From positions 2,681,370 through 2,745,369 of the forward strand of contig VZTJ01002478.1 of the NCBI GenBank assembly GCA_013397795.1: a DNA stretch of 64,000 nt, in the 5' to 3' direction. Positions 38,621-49,734 of the stretch are shown piece by piece; the stretch's first letter is position 1, and every line of letters begins with the position of its first letter. This DNA is from Orthonyx spaldingii (lineage: Eukaryota > Chordata > Aves > Passeriformes > Orthonychidae). The notes below the pieces were generated by a model. It saw only the letters and a program-made list of their open reading frames with translations. It was not told the origin of the DNA and made no database searches. The translations under genes and the position numbers were made by a program.

Positions 38621-39094
38621 CTTTCCCTACATCCTTTTCCTTTTCCTTCCATTTCCTCCTTTTACTCCTCTTCCTATTCATATTTTCATTTTTCTTTTTA
38701 ATTTTCCTTTTAAATTTAATTTTCTTTTTNTTTTTCTTTTTCTTTTTCTTTTTCTTTTTCTTTTTCTTTTTCTTTTTCTTTTTCTTTTTCTTTTTCTTTT
38801 TCTTTTTCTTTTTCTTTTTCTTTTTCTTTTTCTTTTTCTTTTTCTTTTTCTTTTTCTTTTTCTTTTTCTTTTTCTTTTTCTTTTTCTTTTTCTTTTTCTT
38901 TTTCTTTTTCTTTTTCTTTTTCTTTTTCTTTTTCTTTTTCTTTTTCTTTTTCTTTTTCTTTTTCTTTTTCTTTTTCTTTTTCTCTTTTCCTCTTCCTCTC
39001 CTTCTTCCTCTCCCTTTTTCTTTTTTCCTTTTCCTTTTCCTTTTTTCCTTTTTCCTTTTTCCTTTTTTCCTTGTTCCTTTTTTCCTTTTTTCCC
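38621..39094 (+). repeat. Long polypyrimidine tract with (TTTTTC)n core
   Basis: About 470 bp of almost pure pyrimidine on the plus strand. The core at 38731-38982 is about 42 uninterrupted copies of TTTTTC. Less regular CT-rich sequence lies on both sides (TTCC-type left and right). A single N at 38730 marks an uncertain base at the start of the core. The minus strand gives artificial Lys-Glu and poly-Lys reading frames here, which are not genes. Mirror-symmetric polypurine-polypyrimidine tracts of this kind can form triplex DNA. Array length should vary between individuals. Confidence 0.95.
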
Positions 39095-39837
39095 AAGGAA
39101 ACACTTCTCTCAAACACTTCTCTGTGCCCTACTGGTCTTTCTGTAGCTTTGCTAAAGAGATGAGTGGATGCTAAAGAAATTTATCAATATTTCTAGATGG
39201 CAGAATGGAGTAAAAGAAAAAGGTGTGAGTAAATTATAACTTATGCATAAATCTCTAAATATTATCTATGGAGAATTAAATTAAAACCTCCATTGAAAGA
39301 AAGTTTTAGTGTACAAGAAATAGTAGACAGATTTCTGAGCATGTCATGTTTGAGCTGTGGATCAAAAATCTAGTGTTATTGGTTATACATAGGAAAAACC
39401 CCACGTTAGGAGAAATATGCATAAAAGCTAAATGTTAAAGGCTATGTTAAAGGCTTTGTGTCATAAGTAGTACTTGTACTTATGTTTTGCCTTAAGTAAA
39501 GGTTGTATTGTAGATGCTGCTCTGCATATTGAATATTCATTGTCCATGTCCCCAACAAGGGAGGGTTATTCCTTTTCAGCAAGGCTTATTGCTGACCACG
39601 GTGACATTTGTATTGATTATCCACAGTCTGTGTAAACAAAAAGTTCCCTGTCACATTTTAGCTTCTGAAATGATTACCTGTTTTTAGAATACTATACTTG
39701 ACTACAAAGGAGCAGTCCTTTTTGTTCTTTTAAATAGAACTTGTGTTATTAATTCAAACCATCTACTCCTGTTTTTTTCCTCACTCTCCTACATCTCCTT
39801 TTTGCTGACTGCAGAACTGCAGAATACTGAATTCTGC
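39095..39837. other. Unique non-coding sequence
   Basis: Nothing recognisable beyond a 12-bp direct duplication, ATGTTAAAGGCT, near 39431-39456. Confidence 0.5.
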
Positions 39838-40640
39838 CAGTGCATTCTTGGCACAGTGTTACTGGTTTCCATAGAAAGGGATCTGGTCCAACCATTACTG
39901 AGAAAGGAGCCTAGATGATATTATCTAGCATTCTGTCCAGTCATGTCTTGAAGACCTCCAGTGACGGGGACTCCATTATGTCCCTGGGGAGGTTGTTCCA
40001 GTGAACAATTGTTCTTACTGTGAAAAAATTTTTTCTCACATCGAGATAAATCTGATTCTGATGCAACTTGCACCCTTTGCCCCTTGACCTCTTTGTGTGG
40101 CTCTGTCCTTTTCGTAGCCGTTCATTATGTACTGGAACATTGTGATGAGATCCTCCTTGAGTTTTCTCTTCTCCAGGAAGACGAGACCTAACTCCTTCTG
40201 TCTTTCCTCAGTGGGCAAGTTCTCCAGAATTTTGGTTATTTTCATGGCCCTTCTGTAGACCCTCTCTATTCTCTCTGTGTCTTTTTTGAATTGTAGGGAC
40301 CAGAACAGAACACAGTGCTCCAGGTGGAGCCTGACAAGCTCTGAGGAGAGTGGTATGATCATGCCTCTACCACCACTAGTAATCCCCCTGTGGCTGCAGT
40401 CCAGGATATGATTTGCCTTCATTGCTGCAGTGCTGCTCTGTTGACTCGTGTTCCATCAGGATCCCTGGGTCCCTTTCAGCAAGGCTGCTCCTCAGCCCAC
40501 AGACCTTAGCCTATACCGGGCTCTTTGGTTATTTTGCAGGTGCAGAACCGTGCACTTTTTGTTTTTAAACGTCATGCTGTTCTTGACATCCCATGCTTCC
40601 AGCCTGTCCAGTCTCCGTGAGATGCACATCCTACAAGCCT
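39838..40640 (-). mobile_element. CR1 LINE fragment, end of reverse transcriptase ORF2 (broken)
   Basis: On the minus strand the end of CR1 ORF2 is readable. One frame (about 40640-40490) gives RRLDRLEAWDVKNSMTFKNK and KCTVLHL, matching the family's DLDRLEKWADRNLMKFNKEKCKVLHLG region just after the catalytic box. A later frame (40422-40036) gives RLHLEHCVLFWSLQFKKD, RRAMKI and LGLVFLEKRKLKEDLI, matching the conserved HLEYCVQFWAPQYKKD and ELGLFSLEKRRLRGDLI. A frame change separates them, so no protein can be made. The left edge covers the 3' UTR, but the terminal octamers are lost or decayed (TTCCATAGAAAGGGATCTGG). The catalytic part of the reverse transcriptase is missing. Confidence 0.92.
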
Positions 40641-42143
40641 TGCACAAATACACTAACATATCTTGCTGGAGACAATCTGTTCTGGCTTTTTTTTTGAATG
40701 CATAAACTTCCTTCACCACTTGAAAATTAATGGGAACAGAGTTTTGGGATTTGCTAGCTTTATTCACCAGTGGCAAACGATTAATTATTGTTGCAGAGTT
40801 AATTTATATACCTCTTCTGGTCACTAGATGGAGGTAGGCAACCACAATGAGGGCAGCTTTCCCGAAGTTTTGTATCATGAGAGGAAAGCGATATATTCTG
40901 TGCTGATTTGGACAGCAGGGAGTGTATTTTATCATTAGAAATACTATTCTTGTACAAGGTTGCTTGAGGATAGGATGACATTTGCACTTCCCAATCTGTA
41001 GCTTTTCATCAAAGCAAACTTTTCCACTGGAATCTGTTTTAAATGAAAACTAGTCTGGGTATAATTTAATCTGATGTACATTTTATTATCAGTAATCCAC
41101 TTCTGAATGTAGATAAGCACGAACATTATTTAGATCATGCATAGATGTGTTTGTGTGCAGAAATTACTTTACTGCATGACCTAAGACAAAAAGAGGAACT
41201 TAATAACATTAATTTAATGTCTACTATACCCTGGAACTAAATAGATAGTATGTTATGTATGTCCTTGTATTAGCAATTATGAAATGCGAAGCTGTAAGTT
41301 TTACACTGTGCTTGTGTATTCGCAGCATACAAGAAATAAAAATATAAACAACCTTTTCAGTAACAGCTTTCAAATGTTGCTCACTTATAGTCACAGTTTT
41401 GGGATCTTTTCAGTAAGATCTTCATCTTTAGAGCTTGAGTTGCTGCTTCTTGTTGCTTCGTTTCTAAAAAATGATTAATTTATAGGGACAGTTTGTAAAC
41501 AGTGAGAGAAGGAACAGTTCTGTTCCTTCAGCCACTGAAGACAGCCACAAACCTGTCCTTTAGCCTCAGAGTGCTCTGTGCAGACTTATACAGCTGTGAC
41601 AATGAAATAAGGCTTGGTGTCAGAGCTGATCTAATGTTACCTGTCAGACATAGGAGAGCTACAGTGCTGCATACTGAGCTTCTTGGGAATTACTAGATTT
41701 TACTTTTCCAATTTTATAGATGTAACTAGTTTATATGTGTCTCTCCTCCATTTCATGTTGAAACGATGAGTTAATAAACATCCTGACCTTGCAGAAATAG
41801 TGGTGAATTAACTCAGGTAGTGCAGGTATATATGAATACCATATGCTTTCTACAGAGTTAAGCAGGGCATTTGCTGCAAGATTCTTTAGAATGGGATTTG
41901 ATGAATTGATCATCAGTGCTTTCAAATACAACACTGGCATCTTCATGTTGTACCATTCTAATCACTGGTGCCCACCTGGGGAAGCATCCCTCCACAAAGA
42001 GATGAACCTGGCTGGTACAGCTAGAGCTGAAGGAAAGTGTGTTGATAAATGGGAGAGGGGAGGAGACAGTGGCATACAAAGGATTTATTGTACTACATGA
42101 AAACACTGATCAACTTAGGCATGTAGCTTTGCTCTGCTCTGCA

Positions 42144-42160
42144 TGTGTGTGTGTGTGTGT
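42144..42160 (+). repeat. (TG)n microsatellite
   Basis: About eight perfect TG dinucleotides. It is short and probably stable. Confidence 0.8.
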
Positions 42161-45100
42161 AACAACAGACCCTCTGGACAAGATTACAGCAGTTCCTCTC
42201 TTGAACATGATCCATCCTCTGACCATCTGTGAGGGTCACAATTGTGGCACTGTATCCACAAGTGTGTTTTGTTCTTAGTGGATTTCTCTTCTATTAATTT
42301 AAGCATTGGGTTTGGGGTGCATTTTTTGAGTCCTTTAAAAAATTCTTTTAGCCTTCACAGCATCCTGTGGCAATGAGGTCTGTGGTTTATTTATTGCTGT
42401 ATGGAGAAATACTGCTTTCATCTGATTATTCTCCAGGTCTCACATTGTTAGAAATATTAAAATTTTTCCCCATTCACCTCCTTCGTTCTCTTCATTATTT
42501 CATGTGCCTTAATCATATTGCTCTTATGATGTGTGCAAGGTTATGGAGACTGAGGACTAGAGATGATTGGAATATAGGAAATGCAGAGAGATGGAGAAAG
42601 CATCATCAGTGGAGTTCCCTTATAAATTTTGGAAAAGGTACTTAATTGAAATTGCTCTGCTTGGCCACTTGAGATGTGTTGGCCATTGTAGAAGCTTGTA
42701 CTCTGTATTCTCAAGGACATTAAGTTGCTTTCTGACTTCTCATGGGTATAGAATACTCTGCAGTTAGGCAGCTTCTGTAGATATTAGTGATATAATGCTG
42801 CTGAAATTGTTGAGAAATGTTTTTCTTTTCCAAGATAGAGTCCTATATTTAGTGGCCTGTGGGGTGCTGCTGCAGAGTAGAACTGTCTGCACAGATTTTT
42901 TCTGAACTATTCTAGAGAAGCCTTGCCTGCTCTTCCTCCTACACATGCTGCTCTGTTCAAAGCCTAACACGGTTTCACAAAGCTACAGATGTTTCTTACC
43001 AAATTTTCCACCTGCAGTGCCAGCAACATGAACTCACGTGGCAGTGAATGAGACCTACCACCTCCTTTTGCTCCCTTGTTGCCAGGACATCTGAAGAATT
43101 TATCTCAGCAGCTAGAACTATCTGCTTAAGGTCTTTTGAGGTGCATAGAAGGTTGTAAATTTTTCTTCTCTTTGGGTTTCTTTTTTAATTTTTGTTTTGT
43201 TTTGTCTAGACCTATGTGCTCATTCTGACACACACAAATGTATGCTTTAGACTCAAGTTACAGATCTTTATTTGGATGTGGAGAAATGTGAAATCACAGG
43301 TGTCCTGGTACAAAGTGAGTGTCTTAAATAGCTTTTACTCAAGGGGTTGTTATAATAAGGAGCTTGCTTCTTTCTTTTCTCCTCCAGCTTTTCTTTGACT
43401 TCTCTCTCTGACTCCTGTTTTCCCATTTTTGTTCTGTATACAGCCCTGACTTTCCCTTTCCTTGTGTGAGTGGGGTGTGTTATTTCCATCCCCACAGCTG
43501 AGCACATGCACACAGGGATCATGTGTCTTCAGCCTGGTGTTGCAGAGCTCCTGTTTGATAAGAGCAACACTGGGCTATAGCTAAATGGTGCTCATTCTGC
43601 TAGGAGCGCCATTGCACTGTAGGAGCTGTGAGGGGAAGGAGTGAGCACACTTGGTGCAAAAGACAGTTCCAGGGAATTTGACTTCCAGGTGTTTTACTAA
43701 TTACAATATATGTACAAGACTTCTTTCACAACACTGAAACAATACAAATGTTGCTGGAACAATACGTATTTGTCTAGTTTTTGGGAACTGCAGTCTAACC
43801 AGGTATAACTTGAAAACATTAACTTTTTTTTTTAGATTGAAAAAAAAGGCAAGTTTTTCTTGCAAGTAAGTGGAAGGATAGGACATTTTCAATAGGACTT
43901 TGTTTTCTATGAATAAAATAACACTACAAATTGTCAACAGCTACAGTCATGATAACTCTATTGAAATGGAAATGAGCTCATCATTAATCTCTGTGAGCTT
44001 TGGATTTAAGTTTTAATGACAAAAATAGCCATTGTGAGAGTATAAGTAGAATGCATTCCATAATTGCTTTAATTAACCCAGTCCCCCTCTGCAGAGCTAG
44101 CTGACGGCCTGACTGACTCAGGAAAAAGTCCTGCAAAAAGCTGTTAGAACCTGTAGTGTATCTAGTGAATTATGTATGCTTGAAGACTCTCTGCCAGAAA
44201 GTGTTTTTGTTGCTACCTATGGCTTCTAGACTAATGCAAGAAAGAACTTCAAAGAGGAAAGTCTTTGGAGACTTTACCTGAGGGGGCTTAAACGTCAGCA
44301 GAAGTCGGCTAAGCGTGTCCTTGTTGATTTCATCTGACCTTGTGCAGACTTTGTAGCAAGGCTGGCCTTTCTTGTTCCAAACCAGCATTGGATTAGAGAA
44401 GTAGTGTAAATAACATATCTGTGTGCTGTTATGACCTCTTTTAAATTCTACCCTTGTAATCCTTGTATGGTCCATTTTTATGGTGCAGACCCTCTTGCCC
44501 TTTCCAGTTTCAGTATTGAAATGGCAGAGGAATTTTGCTTAAGTAAGACAGAAGTCATGCAGTGCTGGTGGTACGCCCCTCAGTTGTTAGTCCCTGAGTC
44601 TGCTGTTTGTTGCTGTGAGTCTGTGTGCATGTGTGTGAGCCAGGAACTGGTATGTCACACAGTACAACACAGGCTGTGACAATGTATGGTTTCCAGCTTT
44701 AACTCGTCCTCTTAAATGCCATGCTTTCATTCTGTATTATTAAATAAATTAACAACTTGACTGGGTCAAAGACCCTTCTGACCTGCTTTTCTTGAAAGGA
44801 CAGCCTTTAGTCCTGCTCTGTGGGCAGCATCCAGAGTTTTTCAGTGTTCAGCGGTTTCATGCTGAGGCCAGTGTGTGTGGCAGCCGGGGCTTCACGTCTG
44901 AGCTAGTCCCTGCAAGGGGCAGGTGGGAGCAGGGAGCAGGGATCTTTACCCTCCTCTGCTAAAGCTGCAGTTCTCACGATCTTCTGAAACCTATTAATAG
45001 GAGCTTCTACAGTCACCTTTCATTTAGGATGCCCTGGTTGTTTTGTTGTTCAGGACTTCTTCAATGTTGGAACAGTCAGAAAACTTCACTTTTAAATATG

Positions 45101-46650
45101 CTGTAACAAGGTTTTGAAACAGAATTGACTTGGTCTGGCTGAAATACTGCAGTCTTTAGCTCCTTCTACAACATTTGTTGGCGTTTGATTTGCTGCTGTC
45201 ATATATCCTTCCTTATTGTATTGAAATCTGTGACAAAATATTTGCAAGCCTCCTGCTGTTCCATCATTCAAGCCTCTAAAAAAATATTGAGCCGAGTCAA
45301 ACCAGGATAGAACTTAGGACTCCTTCTGAAAAACTTAATCCACTCTGAGAGTAAATTATATTTAACTTGTCCTCCAAAATTTTTGTGTTCAGCTGTGAAT
45401 TTACTTTATGATGTTTTCTGTTCACTGTATTTTTTATTAAGAAACGATAATCTGGAATTGTGTAAGAACGTAGCTAATACCAGTATCCTGAGCACTCCTT
45501 CCTATTTACCCAATAGGCTACTCTGTTTGCCCAAAGATTTAGTTTTTTAACCTGAGTTTTAGGTTAAGAACTGAAAAATTCACACATAGTTTAATGAACA
45601 ACTTTCACGCATTGTAGTTTGTTTTTGTAAGTGTTGATTTTTCTCTGTATTATTACAAATTAAGCATATCTTTAAAAAGTTAGAATATTCCCCTTTTAAA
45701 AAAAAAATTCCCTTTATGTTGTCAGTAATTCTGATTTTTTTCTCCTTTCCTTTTTTCTTTTCCTGTCCCCTAGTTTGTTACCCAAAGAGTGTGTCTTGGA
45801 TGAAGGGAGACCATGGAAAATATTGAGGAGAGAGAAAATTTTAAAAATGGGAAAAAAACCCCTTGCTTTTTATTGATACAGTATGTGAGGGAAAAAAAAA
45901 TCAGTGAAAAGCTTCCACTTGCAAATGTTTAAATTCTATGTAAATTAAGTTCTAAATGGACTTTTTGCCCTACTGAGCCGTTGCTGCTTTACTGGAGCAT
46001 TTCTTTCTTGCCAAGACCCAGCACTTTCCATTCAAATTACCTGAGTTCTAACCTCTTCTCCTGCTGCTTTTCTTTGTATCTCAGCAGTTAGTCCTAGTGA
46101 TCTGGCTGGCATCTTTCCTATATATTAAGATTTCAGTTTCACCTATGCTTGAAGTATCAAAGGGCTCTTTGCCCTGTTCAGACCACTTTACAACTTTTGT
46201 GTATGGCACTGTGTGTATGTTGTATGTCAGGCTTAGAATATTTGAGAATATTATATTTTGTTTTGGGGTTTGCTGTTTCTTAAATATTATAGACATTCTC
46301 TTAGATAGGGAGGTTAAAGCATTTTGAGGTGATGCATTAAATGGCAGCACCTGCAATTTTATTTCATTTTCCTAATTGTCTGATGCTTTTACCAAACAGC
46401 CAGAATTGGTCCTCATATAAGAAGCTGTGCTGGTGATCTTGTTTATGTCTGTTTGGATATATTTTAGTTTTGCTTTTTGTATTTTCTGTAAAACTTGACT
46501 TACTGTTTATCTTTTGATATTTATGTGTGGGTATTTCTTCTCCTTTGAGGGCACATGTGCTTCCTTTAGGGCCCAATTAACATTTTTTGTTGAACTATAG
46601 GTTAGACTATGAATATTGCCATATCTATTTTTTTTGTACCATTTCGCTTT

Positions 46651-46703
46651 CCTTTTTTTTTTTTTTNNNNNNNNNNNNNNNNTCTTTTTTTTTTTTTTTT
46701 TTT
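46651..46703 (+). repeat. Poly-T run containing a 16-base assembly gap
   Basis: A T run of about 14 bases is followed by 16 N (46667-46682) and then TC and 19 more T. The gap sits inside a homopolymer, a common place for reads to fail, so the true run length is unknown. No recognisable retrogene lies beside it. Confidence 0.95.
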
Positions 46704-49122
46704 AACATATCTGAAAGCATTAGGGACCTGTTTGGTCCCTAAAACAGCAGTCTAAATTCAAAATGCACTTCTTTAATGATAGCACACTGTATGTACATAG
46801 AACAGGGTCTCTCTTGTGTCTGCATTAGACCTCAGAGCTCTTGAACTCCAGATTCTTTATTTGCTGCTGAAATAGATCAGCTAAGGCAGATACCTTTTTT
46901 TTCTCTGCCTCAGTTCCTCTATGTGCAAAATTTGGGCAAAGGAGCTACTGTTTCCATTTGTATCCAATATCCAATATCTTCAGAAAATATTCTAAACTAA
47001 ATATTCTAAAGTAGTACTATTTTCTTAGCTGTAGAAATCCAGGTTTTTTTCATATTTTTTGTGAGTTCTTATCTCCCACAATAAACATTTACTCTCTGGA
47101 ATGCATGAACTCAGTGACTCTTGCACTCATTTTTAGGTTTATTTCTTTTGATCGCTGTTTGGGCTTTGAAACACCTTTTATATACGAAGACTTTGAGCAT
47201 GATCAGCCTTCAAAACCAGGACATTTTTCTCACTTTAATTCCATTTTATTGCTTCTGTGCATCTAACTACCTTCAAAAATGCTGACAATCAAAAATACTG
47301 TTGCATAATTTTTTCAGTTTGCATTAGTATTCCTTGTAATGTAAGCTACGCCCAACATGGAAGAAGGAGAAGATTAGGAAAAAAAAACCGCTGAAAAATT
47401 AAATTTTTGTTCATCAAATTGAAGTTCTTTTCTATCTGCAGCTTAATTCAGAATTATATCATGGGTTGTATATTCCAATAGGACTGAGAAAATTCTGACG
47501 TTATGAGATGTATTTTTTTGTCATTAAGTATGAACCACAAAACATATAGTTTGTTGAATCTTTAAGGATACTTTACAGATAGTTAAGAGGAGAACCATGC
47601 TTCAAGGAGAAAATAGATAAAATTAGAAAGACAATTCAATTTAAGATAATAATAAGCAATAAAGGAGGAGAGGTAAACAAAGAATATGCAGTAGATAAGC
47701 CAGCAGTGTTTACAGCCTGTGTATCTGTGACCTACCTCAGGTCTGCACCATTTTCATCCTTGGCAGCCAACTGCCAAACAATCTACTGCTTCCACTGAGA
47801 AATGCCTGATCTCGTGTTTATTGGCATGCAGAGGAGAGATCTCCACACTCATTTGTAAATGTTGTTTCATCTTCTTATTTATTTATAGGTCTTTGAAGTG
47901 TATGCAGGAGGAAAAGCACATTTCTACACAGGAAGGAAAATGGGGTGTTTCTACAATATGGTACCTTTATTTGAAAAATCTGAAGCATCTGTACATTATA
48001 GCATAGACTTCATAAATACGTGTACAGAGCATATTATCAGCCCATATTGAGAAGAGTAGGGAGTTCTTGAGAAAGTAATTACTTTGTCGTATCCTGTGGA
48101 GTGCTATCCAATTTACCAGCATTAATAATTCTCCTTATGAGTCATTTTATACTTATGACCTCTCAGCTATTCATATAATACAAAACCCCTGCTTAAAAAG
48201 TCAAAAGATAAAACATCACTTTGCTGGTTCAATAAAACAAATGGCAGTTGGAGAACTTTTGTCTCAACACCATAATCAATATCAGCTCATTTCTTTATTT
48301 GATCTTTAAAAAAATAGTTTCTGAAGGAGTGATTAAACCTCAGAGTGAATAATGTCATTGTCTGTCACATTATTCATAATTTTTCAATGGTAAAAAGTGT
48401 TCCAGTTAATTTCAGGTTTTAGTTTTAAGAACGATGCTTTGTCTTTTCCATTTAAGTCTGTGTGCATGTAGACAAGCCTGTGTAGTCATGGAAGTGATGG
48501 GAAGCGTTTGTTTTTGCTCCAGGGATTAAGCTACTCTCCAAAGTCCTGCTGTCAGTGTTTGAGAGGGGACAAAAGACACAACAGAGGGAATTTCAGAGAG
48601 TGTCTGTTGTCTTCTGCAATTCTTGTACTTTGCAAGACTGGTCATTGAGATTTAGCATCAAACATAAATTTCTGAAGCTTCTTCCTTACCACAAATGATT
48701 CACATAGGGACTTAGGTGGAATACAAATATAAATTTCCTTTTGAATAAATTATTCAAATCTGGCTTGGAACAATGGTTTTTAACTGCATTTTCAGATGCA
48801 GAAGTTGATACCCTTTATTAGTTTATAAATGAATAAACTGCGTGTGCTTTGTAGTTAGAGCATTTTAAGACTTTTCCCATAACACATAAATTTGTAAGCA
48901 TGGATTTAAAAAGCATTTTGAGACAGTTTTGTCAGCCAGACTTTTATCAGTCCTTTCATTGGCTAGACACACAATAAATCTGTTATTTAGTTTCTTATTA
49001 GTCACACTCTCAAATACCACATCACTTCTGATGGACAAGTGAAATATTTAGGCTTTTTGTTTTTCGTGTTTGCATGGTATAGCTGTACTGACAGTTACCA
49101 GTGTCAGAGTTTATGATAGCAG

Positions 49123-49729
49123 TGTCCTGGTTTCTGCTGGGATGGAGTTAATTTGTTTCCTGGTAGCTGGTGCGGTGCTGAGTTTTGGATTCAGTATGAG
49201 AATAATGTTGGTAACACACTGATGTTTGGTTGTTGCTAAGCAGTGCTTACCCCAATCAAGGACTTTTCAGTGTCCCAGGCTCTGCTGGTGAGGAAGTGCA
49301 CAAGAAGCTGTGAGGGAGCATGGCCAGGACAGCTGACCTGAACTGGCCAAAGGGATTTTCCATACCATGGAATGTCATGCTCAGGACATCAGCTGGGGGG
49401 AATTGGCTGTGAGATGCCAATGGTGGCTCAGTATGGGCTGGGCATTGGTCAGTGGGTGGGGAGCAATTGTATTGTGCATTACTTGTTTTTCTTGGGTTTT
49501 ATTCCTGTCTCTCTCTTTTTGTTGTCTCACATTTAATTGCATTATCGTTATTATTATTTTCATTATTATTTCTATTTTATTTCAATTATTAAACTATTCT
49601 TATCTCAATCCAGAGGTAAGGGTTTTCCTCTTATTTTTTTTTCAGTTCTTCTCCCCATCCTACCAGAATGAGGGTGGGATCAGTGAGCAGATGTGTGGTA
49701 CAGTTGCCAGCTGGAGTTAAACCATGACA
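49123..49729 (+). mobile_element. ERVL-type solo LTR (endogenous retrovirus)
   Basis: The 607-bp element starts TGTCCTGGTTTCTGCTGGGA and ends GAGTTAAACCATGACA, both textbook ends of the bird ERVL LTR family. AGCAG flanks it directly at 49118-49122 and 49730-49734, the expected 5-bp duplication. The right half has the family's AT-rich part with ATTAAAC and CTTATCTCAATCCAGAGG before the end. It is the same family as 6467-7052 and keeps the terminal TG that the other has lost, so it may be younger. No internal genes adjoin it. Reading frames inside, including one of 117 codons, are incidental. Confidence 0.93.
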
Positions 49730-49734
49730 AGCAG

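Larger units (their letters stand above)
40641..49117. other. Long unique non-coding stretch
   Basis: About 8.5 kb without recognisable transposable elements. It contains a TG microsatellite at 42144, the gapped poly-T at 46651 and a minus-strand reading frame near 44278 with a strong splice-donor-like end, discussed as a finding. Slightly GC-richer sequence lies at about 44800-44960, with no match I can name. Confidence 0.45.

Noticed and set aside
38583..39117. Minus-strand frames of 133 and 176 codons made of Lys-Glu repeats or poly-Lys
   Set aside because: They are translations of the TTTTTC microsatellite and its CT-rich flanks, not proteins.
49367..49720. 117-codon plus-strand frame with a hydrophobic middle
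   Set aside because: It lies wholly inside a solo LTR. The hydrophobic run comes from AT-rich TTATTATT sequence.
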